NCBI RefSeq assembly: GCF_000787855.1
Contig: NZ_BBPQ01000039.1
Span: forward strand, 5,215 to 60,040
Direction: 5' to 3'
From: Streptacidiphilus anmyonensis
Lineage (GTDB): Bacteria; Actinomycetota; Actinomycetes; Streptomycetales; Streptomycetaceae
Length of the DNA: 54,826 bases
Below are positions 40,832 to 49,285 of the stretch, one piece after another. The first letter of the stretch is position 1; each line of letters starts with the position of its first letter. Made by a program: the position numbers and the translations under genes. The notes beneath the pieces were generated by a model, which worked only from the letters and a program-made list of their open reading frames with translations, ran no database searches and was not told the origin of the DNA.

Positions 40832-41980
40832 ATGAGCGACGGGGTGGAGCTTGCGGGGGACGAGGACGTCGGGGAGGAGACCGGGGAGAAGCGGGTCAGC
40901 TACGCGGAGGCCTTCTTCGACCTGGTGTGGGTGCTGTGCGTCACCCAGATCTCCGGGCTGCTGCACCTCGACCACGGCCTCGCGGGGGTCGGCCGGGCGC
41001 TGATCGTGCTGATCCCCGTCTACTGGTGCTGGGTCGGCAGCACGGTGCTCGCCAACACCCGTGACATCGACCACCCGTGGGGCCGCGTAGGGCTGTTCTC
41101 GATCGCCCTGTGCGGCCTCTTCCTCGCACTCGCCCTGCCGCAGGCGTACGGCTCGCGCGGCCTGCTCTTCGGCGCGGCCTACCTGGTCGCGCGCTGGCTG
41201 CTGCTGGCCCAGGTCCTGTGGGGACGCGGGGTGGTGGTCGGGCCGATGGGCGTCGGTGCGCTGGTCACCGGCCCGCTGCTGCTGGCGGGCGGCTTCGCGC
41301 ACGGCGACGCGCGGACGGCGCTGTGGACGCTGGCGGCCGCGCTCGACCTGCTCACCCCGGCCCTGGCACGCCGACGGCTGATCGCGATCCGGTTCCACCC
41401 CACCCACCTGCCGGAGCGCTTCGCGCTGTTCCTGCTGATCGCCCTCGGGGAGGCGATCGTCTCCATCGGGGCCCCGGTGGCCGCCGGACGGACGCTGCGC
41501 GCGGACGAGGTCCTGTCCGTCGCCATCGCCTTCGTCGCCGCGTGCGGGCTGTGGTGGGTCTACTTCAACTACGCGGCGGACGCGATGCGGCACGCGATGA
41601 CGACGGCGCCGCTGCGCGGCGACATCGTGCGCCAGGTGCTGTCCTACGGGCATCTGGCCTTCGTCAGCGGGGTGATCGCCTTCGCCGCGGGGGTCAGCGC
41701 CGCGGCGACCCACCCGGGCGCGCGACTTCCCCCGGGCCCGCTCGGGCTCCTCTTCGGCGGCTGCGCGCTCTTCCTGGCGACGTTCGGCTACACGCGCTGG
41801 CGCATGTTCCGGCAGATGTCGTGGACCCGCCTGGGAGCGGCGGCCGCGGTCCTGGCGGCGATGGCGCTGTGCGCCCCGCTCCCCGCGCTGGCCGCGCTCG
41901 GCGTGCTGGCGGCACTGCTGGTGGCGCTCAACCTGCTGGAGTACCGGCGCGTCCAGCGCTCCCCCACCCACGAGCTCTGA
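40832..41980 (+). CDS. Low temperature requirement A (LtrA) family membrane protein
   Basis: 382 residues with about ten membrane spans. VSYAEAFFDLVWVLCVTQIS and LPERFALFLLIALGEAIVSI are the family hallmarks (FFDL and ERF..LIALGE), with WWVYFNYAADAMRH. LtrA was named from a Listeria cold-growth mutant; the molecular role is unknown. ATG 40832 lies 7 bases after TAGGCT. It ends 4 bases before the convergent LysR gene. Confidence 0.9.
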   Translation: MSDGVELAGDEDVGEETGEKRVSYAEAFFDLVWVLCVTQISGLLHLDHGLAGVGRALIVLIPVYWCWVGSTVLANTRDIDHPWGRVGLFSIALCGLFLALALPQAYGSRGLLFGAAYLVARWLLLAQVLWGRGVVVGPMGVGALVTGPLLLAGGFAHGDARTALWTLAAALDLLTPALARRRLIAIRFHPTHLPERFALFLLIALGEAIVSIGAPVAAGRTLRADEVLSVAIAFVAACGLWWVYFNYAADAMRHAMTTAPLRGDIVRQVLSYGHLAFVSGVIAFAAGVSAAATHPGARLPPGPLGLLFGGCALFLATFGYTRWRMFRQMSWTRLGAAAAVLAAMALCAPLPALAALGVLAALLVALNLLEYRRVQRSPTHEL

Positions 41981-41984
41981 GCGT

Positions 41985-42965
41985 TCAGCCGCTCTGGGCG
42001 GGGACCACCTCGCGGCGGTCCGCTTCAGGGAGCCAGTCGCGGTCGGGGCGGTATTCGAGCCAGCGGCGCGGGCGACCGGACTCGGCGAAGGCGCGCAGGA
42101 GCGCGGGGAGACCCGGGTCCGGGCGGTCGTGGTGCCAGACCAGCGACCAGGCGTACAGCGGGGTCGGGTCGACCAGCGGCACGACCACCAGGTCCGGACC
42201 GGGTTCGAGCGGCAGCTCCGAGGGCAGCAGCACGAAGCCGTCCCCGGTCGCACGGACGCGCTGCAGCAGGTGGTCGAGGCCGAGGTTGGCGCCGCCCTCC
42301 AGCACCGGGACGCCGAACTGCTCGGCGAAGCGGGCCAGGAAGTCGAGCCTGCCCGCCGCGGCGGGCAGGACCAGGCGCAGCGCGGCCAGCTGGTCGGGCC
42401 GCACCTGCCCGGCGCGGGCCAGCGGATGGTCGGCGCGGAGGACGGCGTCGACCGGCTCGAGCCGCACCAGCCGGTGCGCGAGCGCCCGCTCGGGCGCGCC
42501 GTCCGGCGCGTCGGCGGCAGGGTGGAACCGTCCGAAGCCCGCTCCGATCTCGCCGCGCGCCAGGGCGGCCGCGACTCCGGGCAGGTCCCGTCCCGGGCCC
42601 ACCTCCACGGCCACCCGGTCCCCCGCCGCCGCGACCGCCTCGCGCACCGTGCGCAGCGGCTCGAAGAGGTGTCCCCACACGTCCAGGCGCAACGGGCGGC
42701 CGTGCGCGCGAACGGCGGCGACGGCGGCGGAGCCCGCCGCCAGCGCGGCGCGGGCGGGTTCGAGGAAGCGGGTCCCGGCGGCGCTCAGCGCCACGCCTCC
42801 GCGGTCCCGGTCGAAGAGCCGGACGCCCAGGCGCTCCTCCAGCCGCGCGACGCGCTTGGACAGCCCCTGCTGCGTCAGCGCCAGCGCCTCCGCGGCGCGG
42901 CGGAAGTGCAGGTGTTCGGCCACGGCGACGAAGGCGCGCACCTGCGCGAGGTCGAGATCGTCCAC
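41985..42965 (-). CDS. LysR family transcriptional regulator
   Basis: 326 residues. Winged-helix domain at the N-terminus (DLAQVRAFVAVAEHLHFRRA, ALALTQQGLSKRVARLEERL), then a linker helix and a substrate-binding-like effector domain (RLDVWGHLFEPLRTV; LVPLVDPTPLYAWSLVWHH-type end). Divergent from a quinone oxidoreductase and a SnoaL-like gene that it probably controls through the GACAACC / GGTTGTC palindrome. GTG start at 42965, 15 bases from that palindrome, so it probably represses itself. Confidence 0.92.
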   Translation of the reverse strand: MDDLDLAQVRAFVAVAEHLHFRRAAEALALTQQGLSKRVARLEERLGVRLFDRDRGGVALSAAGTRFLEPARAALAAGSAAVAAVRAHGRPLRLDVWGHLFEPLRTVREAVAAAGDRVAVEVGPGRDLPGVAAALARGEIGAGFGRFHPAADAPDGAPERALAHRLVRLEPVDAVLRADHPLARAGQVRPDQLAALRLVLPAAAGRLDFLARFAEQFGVPVLEGGANLGLDHLLQRVRATGDGFVLLPSELPLEPGPDLVVVPLVDPTPLYAWSLVWHHDRPDPGLPALLRAFAESGRPRRWLEYRPDRDWLPEADRREVVPAQSG

Positions 42966-42980
42966 CCGCCCATCCTGGGC

Positions 42981-42997
42981 GACAACCGTCGGTTGTC
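42981..42997. promoter_or_regulatory. Candidate LysR operator
   Basis: GACAACC-GTC-GGTTGTC is a perfect 17-base palindrome between divergent lysR and the oxidoreductase gene; a further half-site GGTTGT lies at 43011-43016. Confidence 0.6.
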
Positions 42998-43090
42998 AGG
43001 GCCCGTTTCCGGTTGTTGGCCGGCCCCGATGCGCCTCGGGTTAGCTGTTCGTCATCGGAGCAACGTTTCCCCGGAAGGGAGTTGAGGACG

Positions 43091-44008
43091 GTGAAGGCGT
43101 TCACGGCGACGGGCCTGGTGGACCGCGCGGTCGTGCTCAGCGAGGTGGCGCAGCCGGAGCCGCGCAGCGACGAGGCCCTGGTGAAGGTCGACGCGTACTC
43201 GGTGAACCGGGGCGAGACCTTCGTGCTGGAGAGTCCGCCGCCGGGCTGGCGGCCGGGCAAGGACGTGGCCGGACTGGTCGTCCAGGCCGCGGCGGACGGC
43301 AGCGGGCCTGCCGTGGGGCGGCGCGTCGTCGGCCACCCGCCGGCCTCCGGCTGGGCCGAGTACGTCGCGGTCCCGACCGCCTCGCTGGCCGAGCTGCCGG
43401 ACCGGGTGACGACGGTGCAGGCGGCGGCGCTGCCGCTGGCGGGCCTCACCGCGCTGCGACTGCTGCGCGCCGCGGGCTCGCTCGCGGGACGCCGGGCGCT
43501 GCTGACCGGCGCGTCCGGCGGCGTCGGACACTACGTCACAGAGCTGGCCGTCGCGTCCGGCGCGGAGCTCACGGCGGTCAGCCGCTCGCCCGCACGCGGC
43601 GCCCGGCTGGCGGAGTTCGGCGCCACCGTGGTCGGACGCGTCGAGGACGCGGAGGGCCCGTTCGACCTGGTCCTGGAGTCCACGGGCGGCCCGAACCTCG
43701 CCGCCGCGCTGGCCCGACTGGCGCCGCGCGGACAGCTGCTCTGGTTCGGCCAGGCCAGTCGGGAGCCGGCCACGGTCAGCTTCTTCGACCTGCTGCGCGG
43801 TCCGGTCTCCGCGACCGTCCGTCACTTCAGCTACGCCGACGACGACCGGCCCTACGGCACCGACCTCGCCACCCTGGTGCGCCTCGTCGCCCAGGACCGG
43901 CTGCACCCGGAGATCGGCCTGGTGCGGGACTGGAGCGAGACCGCCGACATCCTCACCGACCTGCGCGAACGCCGCGTCCGCGGCAACGCCGTACTGACCC
44001 TGTCCTGA
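43091..44008 (+). CDS. Zinc-free alcohol dehydrogenase / quinone oxidoreductase family protein
   Basis: 305 residues of the MDR superfamily. GroES-like half at the N-terminus (VKVDAYSVNRGETFVLESPP, GWRPGKDVAGLVVQAA), NADPH-binding half with ALLTGASGGVGHYVTELA and LVLESTGGPNLAAALARLAP. The catalytic zinc ligands are absent, as in quinone/enone reductases. GTG 43091 with GAGGACG and an upstream GAAGGGAG. Cotranscribed with the SnoaL-like gene 41 bases later, under the divergent LysR regulator. Confidence 0.9.
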   Translation: MKAFTATGLVDRAVVLSEVAQPEPRSDEALVKVDAYSVNRGETFVLESPPPGWRPGKDVAGLVVQAAADGSGPAVGRRVVGHPPASGWAEYVAVPTASLAELPDRVTTVQAAALPLAGLTALRLLRAAGSLAGRRALLTGASGGVGHYVTELAVASGAELTAVSRSPARGARLAEFGATVVGRVEDAEGPFDLVLESTGGPNLAAALARLAPRGQLLWFGQASREPATVSFFDLLRGPVSATVRHFSYADDDRPYGTDLATLVRLVAQDRLHPEIGLVRDWSETADILTDLRERRVRGNAVLTLS

Positions 44009-44049
44009 CCCTTGTCCCGCCCCCCTTCACCCGCTGAGGAGACACCACC

Positions 44050-44454
44050 ATGACCGCCGTCGACCCCCGCACCGTCGTCGTGAACTACGTCAACGCCGTC
44101 GCCGAAGGCGACCTGCCCACCGTCCTGGCGAGCTTCGCCGACGACGCCACCTGGACCTACCCCGGCGACCTGCCGCTCAGCCGGGTCTGGCGGGGCCGGG
44201 ACGTCATCGTGGAGGACTTCCTGGGCGGAGCCGGCGCGCTCTTCGCGCCCGGCAGCACCCCCGAGGTGGCCCTGACCAACGTGATCGCCGACGGCGAGCA
44301 GGTCGTCGCCGAGTGGACCTCCAAGGGCGTCACCGTGAACGGCCACGTCTACGACAACCGGTGCCTCGGGGTGTTCACCGTGCGGGACGGGATGATCGTC
44401 TCGGTTCGCGAGTACACCGACACCCAGCATGTCGAGCGCACCCTGTTCGGATGA
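44050..44454 (+). CDS. SnoaL-like (NTF2-fold) protein
   Basis: 134 residues with the NTF2-like pattern: VVNYVNAVAEGDLPTVLASF, DDATWTYPGDLPLSRVWRGR, VADGEQVVAEWTSKG-type strand, and VFTVRDGMIVSVREYTDTQH. Such proteins act as small-molecule isomerases, cyclases or binding proteins; no catalytic role can be claimed here. GAGGAGA 8 bases before ATG 44050. It follows the oxidoreductase in the LysR-controlled operon. Confidence 0.87.
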   Translation: MTAVDPRTVVVNYVNAVAEGDLPTVLASFADDATWTYPGDLPLSRVWRGRDVIVEDFLGGAGALFAPGSTPEVALTNVIADGEQVVAEWTSKGVTVNGHVYDNRCLGVFTVRDGMIVSVREYTDTQHVERTLFG

Positions 44455-44476
44455 TGTGGAGGTTCCTCCAAATACC

Positions 44477-44516
44477 TCAACAATCTGTTGACGCTCCCCT
44501 TGGGTGGACCTACGTT
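44477..44516 (+). promoter_or_regulatory. Strong promoter with overlapping palindrome before the NCS2 permease
   Basis: TTGACG (44488-44493), 17-base spacer and TACGTT (44511-44516) is the best housekeeping-type promoter in the window. The palindrome TCAACA-ATC-TGTTGA (44477-44491) overlaps the -35, and TGGAGG-TT-CCTCCA lies at 44457-44470. The mRNA leader would be about 80 bases. Confidence 0.65.
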
Positions 44517-44601
44517 TTCCTTCAATCGAAAAGCGGATACCACATCGCGGAATTTCGAGAGAAGAACGCCTCGCCCCAGTTCCACCCTCTGGAGGTCCCG
44601 A

Positions 44602-45975
44602 GTGCCCGCCTCTCCCGCGCCCCACCCCGTCGACGAACTCCTGCCCCCGCCCAAACTGCTCGCCTACGGCCTCCAGCACATCGCCGCGATGTACGCCGGC
44701 GTGGTCGCCCCACCGCTGATCGTCGGCACCGCGGTCGGCCTCAGCGGCGGCGAGCTGACCGTGCTGATCGGCGCCGCACTGCTCACCTCGGGCCTCGCCA
44801 CGCTGCTCCAGACGCTGGGCGTGTGGCGGATCGGCTCCCGGCTGCCGTTCGTGAACGGGATCAGCTTCGCCGGCGTCGCCCCGATGCTCTCCATCGTCAA
44901 GCAGTCCCATCCCGGCCAGGCCCTGCCCGCCATCTACGGAGCCCTGCTGATCGCCGGAGCCGCGGCCTTCCTGGCGGCGCCCTGGTTCTCCAGGTTCAAC
45001 CGCTTCTTCCCGCCCGTGGTCAGCGGGACGGTCATCACCCTGATCGGCCTCTCGCTCTTCCCTGTCGCGGCCGGCTGGGCCCAGGGAGGCAACCCCGCCG
45101 CCGCGGACTACGGCTCCGCCTCCAACATCGCGCTCGCGGGCGGGACGCTGGCCGTGGTGCTGCTGCTCAACCGCTTCCTGCGCGGCTTCCTGGGCAGCAT
45201 CAGCATCCTGCTCGGCCTGGCCGTCGGCACGCTGCTGGCGATCCCGTTCGGCAAGACCGACTTCGGCGCGCTCGGCAAGGTGCCGGTCTTCTCGATGCCC
45301 TCGCCGTTCCACTTCGGCGCTCCGTCCTTCCAGCTCGGCGCGATCATCTCGATGCTCATCGTGATGCTGGTCTCGATGACCGAGAGCACCGCCGACCTGC
45401 TCGCCCTCGGCGAGATCGTGGACCGCCCCGCCGACGAGCGCACCATCGAGGGCGGCCTGCGCGCCGACGGCGCGGCGACGGTCCTGGCAGCCTGCCTCAA
45501 CGGCTTCGCCGCCACCGCCTTCGCCCAGAACATCGGGCTGATCGCCCTCACCAAGGTGCGCAGCCGGTACGTCGTGGCGGCCAGCGGCGTGATCCTGATC
45601 CTGCTCGGCCTCTTTCCTGTGGCCGGCGCGGTGGTCAGCGTCGTCCCGCAGCCGGTCCTCGGCGGCGCGGGCCTCGCCCTCTTCGGCACGGTCACCGCCA
45701 GCGGCGTCCGCACGCTGACGGCCGCGCGGCTCGACGAGAGCGGCAACCTGCTGACCGTCGCGGTGGCCCTGGGCTTCGGCGTGCTGCCGATCGCGGCCCC
45801 GAACTTCTACGCCCACTTCCCGCCGCTGGTGCAGACGGTGATGAACAGCGGCATCAGCGCGGGCTGCCTGGTCGCCGTCACACTGAACGTCTTCTTCAAC
45901 CAGCTGGGCCGTCGCGGCGACGACACGGCCCCGGAGGCCGAGCTGCCCCGTGAACGGCAGATCGCCGCGCACTGA
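44602..45975 (+). CDS. NCS2 family nucleobase:cation symporter (uracil/xanthine type)
   Basis: 457 residues, about fourteen membrane spans. LAYGLQHIAAMYAGVVAPPL at the N-terminus, and the NCS2 signature AFAQNIGLIALTKVRSRYVV. MLVSMTESTADLLALGEIVD contains the conserved substrate-contacting Glu region of the xanthine/urate branch. Imports purines or uracil with protons or sodium. GTG 44602 has GGAGG 6 bases upstream. Transcribed from its own promoter, probably controlled through the palindrome at 44477. Confidence 0.93.
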   Translation: MPASPAPHPVDELLPPPKLLAYGLQHIAAMYAGVVAPPLIVGTAVGLSGGELTVLIGAALLTSGLATLLQTLGVWRIGSRLPFVNGISFAGVAPMLSIVKQSHPGQALPAIYGALLIAGAAAFLAAPWFSRFNRFFPPVVSGTVITLIGLSLFPVAAGWAQGGNPAAADYGSASNIALAGGTLAVVLLLNRFLRGFLGSISILLGLAVGTLLAIPFGKTDFGALGKVPVFSMPSPFHFGAPSFQLGAIISMLIVMLVSMTESTADLLALGEIVDRPADERTIEGGLRADGAATVLAACLNGFAATAFAQNIGLIALTKVRSRYVVAASGVILILLGLFPVAGAVVSVVPQPVLGGAGLALFGTVTASGVRTLTAARLDESGNLLTVAVALGFGVLPIAAPNFYAHFPPLVQTVMNSGISAGCLVAVTLNVFFNQLGRRGDDTAPEAELPRERQIAAH

Positions 45976-46054
45976 CCGCGCGGCGACGGACGGACGGAGC
46001 CGCCGACGGCACGGGGAGGGGCGCGGGCAACCGCAGCGGGTAGGCTCCCTCACC

Positions 46055-47383
46055 ATGAGAATCACCGTCATCGGGACCGGGTACCTCGGTACGACCCACG
46101 CCGCCTGCATGGCCGAGCTGGGCTACGAGGTACTCGGTCTGGACATCGACCCGGAGAAGATCGCGACGCTCTCCCAGGGCCGGACCCCGATGTACGAGCC
46201 GGGACTCGACCCGCTGCTGGCCAAGCACGTCGAGTCCGGCCGGCTGCGCTTCACCACCGACTGGGCCGAGCTCGGCGCCTTCGGCGACGTGCACTTCGTC
46301 TGCACCAACACGCCCCAGCGCAAGGGCGAGTTCGCCTGCGACATGAGCTATGTCGAGTCCGCGTTCGACCTGCTCGCCCCGCACCTGCGGGAGAACGCCG
46401 TCGTCGTGGGCAAGTCCACGGTCCCGGTCGGCAGCGCGGCGCGCCTGGCCGACCGCCTCGCCGCGGGTGCGCCCGCGGCGATCGCCGCGAGCGTGGAGCT
46501 GGCGTGGAACCCGGAGTTCCTGCGCGAGGGCTACGCCGTGCAGGACACCCTGCACCCGGACCGCCTGGTGGCCGGCGTCCGCGCGGGCGGGCGCGCCGAG
46601 GCCGTGCTGCGCGAGCTGTACGCGCCGCTGACCGACGCGGGCGTGCCGTTCCTGGTGACGGACTACCCGACGGCCGAGCTGGTGAAGACCGCCGCGAACT
46701 CCTTCCTCGCGACCAAGATCTCTTTCATCAACGCCATGGCCGAGGTCTGCGAGGCGTCGGGCGCGGACGTGGTGCAGCTCTCCGCGGCGCTCGCCTACGA
46801 CGACCGGATCGGCGGGCGCTTCCTCAACGCCGGGCTCGGCTTCGGCGGCGGCTGCCTGCCCAAGGACATCCGCGCGTTCATGGCCCGGGCCGGCGAGCTC
46901 GGCGCGGACCAGGCGCTCACCTTCCTGCGCGAGGTCGACTCGATCAACATGCGCCGCCGTTCACGGATGGTCGAGCTCGCCCGGGAGCAGTGCGGCGGCG
47001 GCTTCCTGGGACGCCGCGTCGCGGTGCTCGGCGCGGCCTTCAAGCCCAACTCCGACGACGTGCGCGACTCCCCCGCGCTCAACGTCGCGGCCCAGATCCA
47101 GCTCCAGGGCGGGCAGGTCACCGTCTACGACCCGAAGGCCATGGACAACGCCCGCAAGCTCTTCCCCGGTCTCTCCTTCGCCGACAGCGCGCTGGAGGCG
47201 GCCACCGGCGCCCGGGTCGTGCTGCACCTGACCGAGTGGCAGGAGTTCCGCGAGCTCGACCCGGCCGTGCTCGGCGCCGTCGTCTCCGACCGCCGCATCC
47301 TCGACGGCCGCAACGCCCTCGACCCCCAGACGTGGCGCGCCGCGGGCTGGACCTACCGCGCCCTGGGCCGTCCGGGCGAGTAG
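46055..47383 (+). CDS. UDP-glucose 6-dehydrogenase
   Basis: 442 residues. Oxidises UDP-glucose to UDP-glucuronate in two NAD-dependent steps, for envelope polysaccharides or glycosylated products. Rossmann start MRITVIGTGYLGTTHAACMA, catalytic Lys in ELVKTAANSFLATKISFINA (K211), catalytic Cys C267 in LGFGGGCLPKD, and the C-terminal UDP-binding domain with AFKPNSDDVRDSPALNVA. ATG 46055 lies 8 bases after TAGGCT. Paralogous UDP-ManNAc dehydrogenases have a similar plan, but the motifs fit the UDP-glucose group. Confidence 0.93.
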   Translation: MRITVIGTGYLGTTHAACMAELGYEVLGLDIDPEKIATLSQGRTPMYEPGLDPLLAKHVESGRLRFTTDWAELGAFGDVHFVCTNTPQRKGEFACDMSYVESAFDLLAPHLRENAVVVGKSTVPVGSAARLADRLAAGAPAAIAASVELAWNPEFLREGYAVQDTLHPDRLVAGVRAGGRAEAVLRELYAPLTDAGVPFLVTDYPTAELVKTAANSFLATKISFINAMAEVCEASGADVVQLSAALAYDDRIGGRFLNAGLGFGGGCLPKDIRAFMARAGELGADQALTFLREVDSINMRRRSRMVELAREQCGGGFLGRRVAVLGAAFKPNSDDVRDSPALNVAAQIQLQGGQVTVYDPKAMDNARKLFPGLSFADSALEAATGARVVLHLTEWQEFRELDPAVLGAVVSDRRILDGRNALDPQTWRAAGWTYRALGRPGE

Positions 47384-47448
47384 GAATGCACCACTCGCAC
47401 GCGGCGTTGGACTATGACCGAGCACGCGACGCGAGACAGGAGCGACGG

Positions 47449-47859
47449 ATGTACGGCGACAGCGAGACGGTGCGGCGGATCCTGACCGAGTCCGGAGACA
47501 CCTGGGCGATCGTGGGCCTGTCGGAGAACCGGGACCGCGCGGCCTACGGGGTCGCCCGGGTGCTGCAGCGGTTCGGCAAGCGGATCGTGCCGGTGCACCC
47601 GAAGGCCGAGACCGTGCACGGCGAGCAGGGCTACCGGAGCCTCGCCGAGATCCCGTTCCCGGTGGACGTCGTGGACGTGTTCGTGAACAGCGAGCTGGCC
47701 GGCGCGGTCGCCGACCAGGCCGCGGCCGTCGGCGCGAAGGCGGTCTGGTTCCAGCTCGGCGTCGTCGACGAGGACGCCTACGACCGGACGCTGACGGCCG
47801 GGCTGGACATGGTGATGGACCGCTGCCCCGCTATCGAGATCCCGCTGCTGGGCGACTGA
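47449..47859 (+). CDS. CoA-binding domain protein (YccU-like)
   Basis: 136 residues, single Rossmann-like CoA-binding domain: TWAIVGLSENRDRAAYGVAR, VLQRFGKRIVPVHPKAETVH, VDVVDVFVNSELAGAVADQA, AVWFQLGVVDEDAY and a C-terminal MDRCPAIEIPLLGD. Family members are small stand-alone relatives of succinyl-CoA ligase alpha; function unknown. ATG 47449 has AGGAG 7 bases upstream; an in-frame ATG at 47387 lacks one. Its last 29 bases overlap the convergent DUF4188 gene. Confidence 0.9.
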   Translation: MYGDSETVRRILTESGDTWAIVGLSENRDRAAYGVARVLQRFGKRIVPVHPKAETVHGEQGYRSLAEIPFPVDVVDVFVNSELAGAVADQAAAVGAKAVWFQLGVVDEDAYDRTLTAGLDMVMDRCPAIEIPLLGD

Positions 47860-48541
47860 CCTCGGGACGAGCAGCCCCTGGGCTGCTGACGTCTGGACGG
47901 CCGGCCTCCGGATGACCGGCCTCCGGAGGACCGGCCTCGGCGTGCAGGCCGGCCGCGGCCTCCTCCTCGGTGGCGTGGGCGTAGCCGTGCCCGCCCGGGC
48001 GGGGGACGGCGGGCCGAAGGCCCATGATCGCGCCGAGACCGGTCGGCGGCATGTCGGCGTAGAGGGCCTCGTACGCACCGGCGCGGACGGAGAGCAGTTC
48101 GTGCCAGACGCCGACGGCGCCCTTGCTCCGGGCGTAGCGGCGCCAGAACGCGTCCTGGGCCGGGCGGTGGCCGCGGTCGGCGGCGGTGGCGAAGGCGCGG
48201 ACGTCGCCCGCGCGGCGCCAGTACTGGACGACGGTGACCTGGCGCGGAGCGGGCCCCAGCAGCAGGCGGTAGCCGAGCAGACCGCTCTCCGGGTCAGCGG
48301 CGAGCTCCTTCAGCATCGGTGTCATGGCACGGAGGGCGGGCAGCCAGTGGCGGACCGCCCGCCAGCGGTTCACCCGCAGTCCGATGAGCAGGACGGCGAC
48401 GGGTTCCTCGCTGTCGGCGAGGTGACGGCCGTGCAGGAGACCGCCGCGCGTGTCCGCGCCGGGCGCCGTGGGGAGACCCGGGCGGGTCCACTCAGGCAGG
48501 ATCTGGGAGCGTGTACCTCTGGCGGAGCCGAAGTCAGGCAT
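47831..48541 (-). CDS. DUF4188 family protein
   Basis: 236 residues. The conserved core is HGRHLADSEEPVAVLLIGLR, VNRWRAVRHWLPALRAMTPM, LKELAADPESGLLGYRLLLG, VTVVQYWRRAGDVRAFATAA and VGVWHELLSVRAGAYEALYA. The family has a ferredoxin-like dimeric alpha/beta-barrel look, as in antibiotic monooxygenases and heme-degrading proteins; activity unproven. The last 35 residues are a repetitive EAGxP tail that extends over the neighbouring gene end. ATG 48541 lies just outside the palindrome GGATAGTGACACTATCC shared with the divergent MerR gene; the N-terminal 35 residues are not conserved and a later start is possible. Confidence 0.82.
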   Translation of the reverse strand: MPDFGSARGTRSQILPEWTRPGLPTAPGADTRGGLLHGRHLADSEEPVAVLLIGLRVNRWRAVRHWLPALRAMTPMLKELAADPESGLLGYRLLLGPAPRQVTVVQYWRRAGDVRAFATAADRGHRPAQDAFWRRYARSKGAVGVWHELLSVRAGAYEALYADMPPTGLGAIMGLRPAVPRPGGHGYAHATEEEAAAGLHAEAGPPEAGHPEAGRPDVSSPGAARPEVSRPAAGSR

Positions 48542-48545
48542 ACAT

Positions 48546-48562
48546 GGATAGTGACACTATCC
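48546..48562. promoter_or_regulatory. Candidate MerR operator / bidirectional promoter
   Basis: GGATAGTG-A-CACTATCC, a perfect 17-base palindrome. CACTAT read on the minus strand is 6 bases from the DUF4188 ATG, and the same word on the plus strand could serve the MerR gene. Autoregulation of the pair is likely. Confidence 0.65.
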
Positions 48563-48612
48563 TTGGCGTCCCGTCCACCGATTCCCGGAACCCGATCGGA
48601 GCCCGTCGACCC

Positions 48613-49266
48613 GTGCAGCTGTCCGAGTTGAGCGAACGCAGCGGCGTCTCCGTCGCGAGCGTCAAATACTACCTGCGCGAAGGCCTGCTGCCGCCCGGGG
48701 TGACCGTCAGCGCGCGCAAGGCCGAGTACGACGAGGACCACCTGCGCCGGCTGCGGCTGATCCGGGCGCTGCTCACGGTCGGCGGGATGTCCGTCGCGCA
48801 GGCCCGCGACGTGCTCGCCGCCGCCCACGATCCGGCCTTCGACCGGCACACCCGGCTCGGCGTCGCGCAGTACCTGCTCCCTCCGCACGTGACGGCGCCG
48901 CCCGAGGAGACCGCGGAGGGCGCGGCCTGGCGCGAGCGCCGCACCGAGGTGCTGGCGCTGCTCCGCGACGACCTCGGCTGGCAGATCCACGACGAAGCGC
49001 CCGCGCTCGACGCGCTGACCGAGGCGCTGATCACGCTGAACTCCCTCGGCTACGAGACGACCACCGCGTCCCTGCGCGACTACGCGCACGCGCTGCGCCC
49101 GATCGCGGAGAACGAACTCCGCCTCATCGACGAGCACCCGGCGATCGACGAGGCGATCGAGGCCGTCGTCGCCTACACCGTCCTGTACGAGCCGGTGCTG
49201 CTGTCACTGCGCAGGCTCGCCCACGAGGACGTGTCGGCGCGGCTCCACCCGCCGTCGTCGACCTGA
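48613..49266 (+). CDS. MerR family transcriptional regulator
   Basis: 217 residues. N-terminal winged helix VQLSELSERSGVSVASVKYY, LREGLLPPGVTVSARKAEYD and HLRRLRLIRALLTVGGMSVA, then a dimerisation helix and an all-helical C-terminal ligand region (about 120-210) without metal-binding cysteines. I chose GTG 48613 because the MerR domain begins there; ATG 48544 would place the start inside the palindrome. GGAGCCC lies about 12 bases upstream of the chosen start. Probably represses or activates the divergent DUF4188 gene in response to an organic ligand. Ends 19 bases from the convergent amidohydrolase stop. Confidence 0.88.
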   Translation: MQLSELSERSGVSVASVKYYLREGLLPPGVTVSARKAEYDEDHLRRLRLIRALLTVGGMSVAQARDVLAAAHDPAFDRHTRLGVAQYLLPPHVTAPPEETAEGAAWRERRTEVLALLRDDLGWQIHDEAPALDALTEALITLNSLGYETTTASLRDYAHALRPIAENELRLIDEHPAIDEAIEAVVAYTVLYEPVLLSLRRLAHEDVSARLHPPSST

Positions 49267-49285
49267 TCCCGCACCTGATCCCGCC

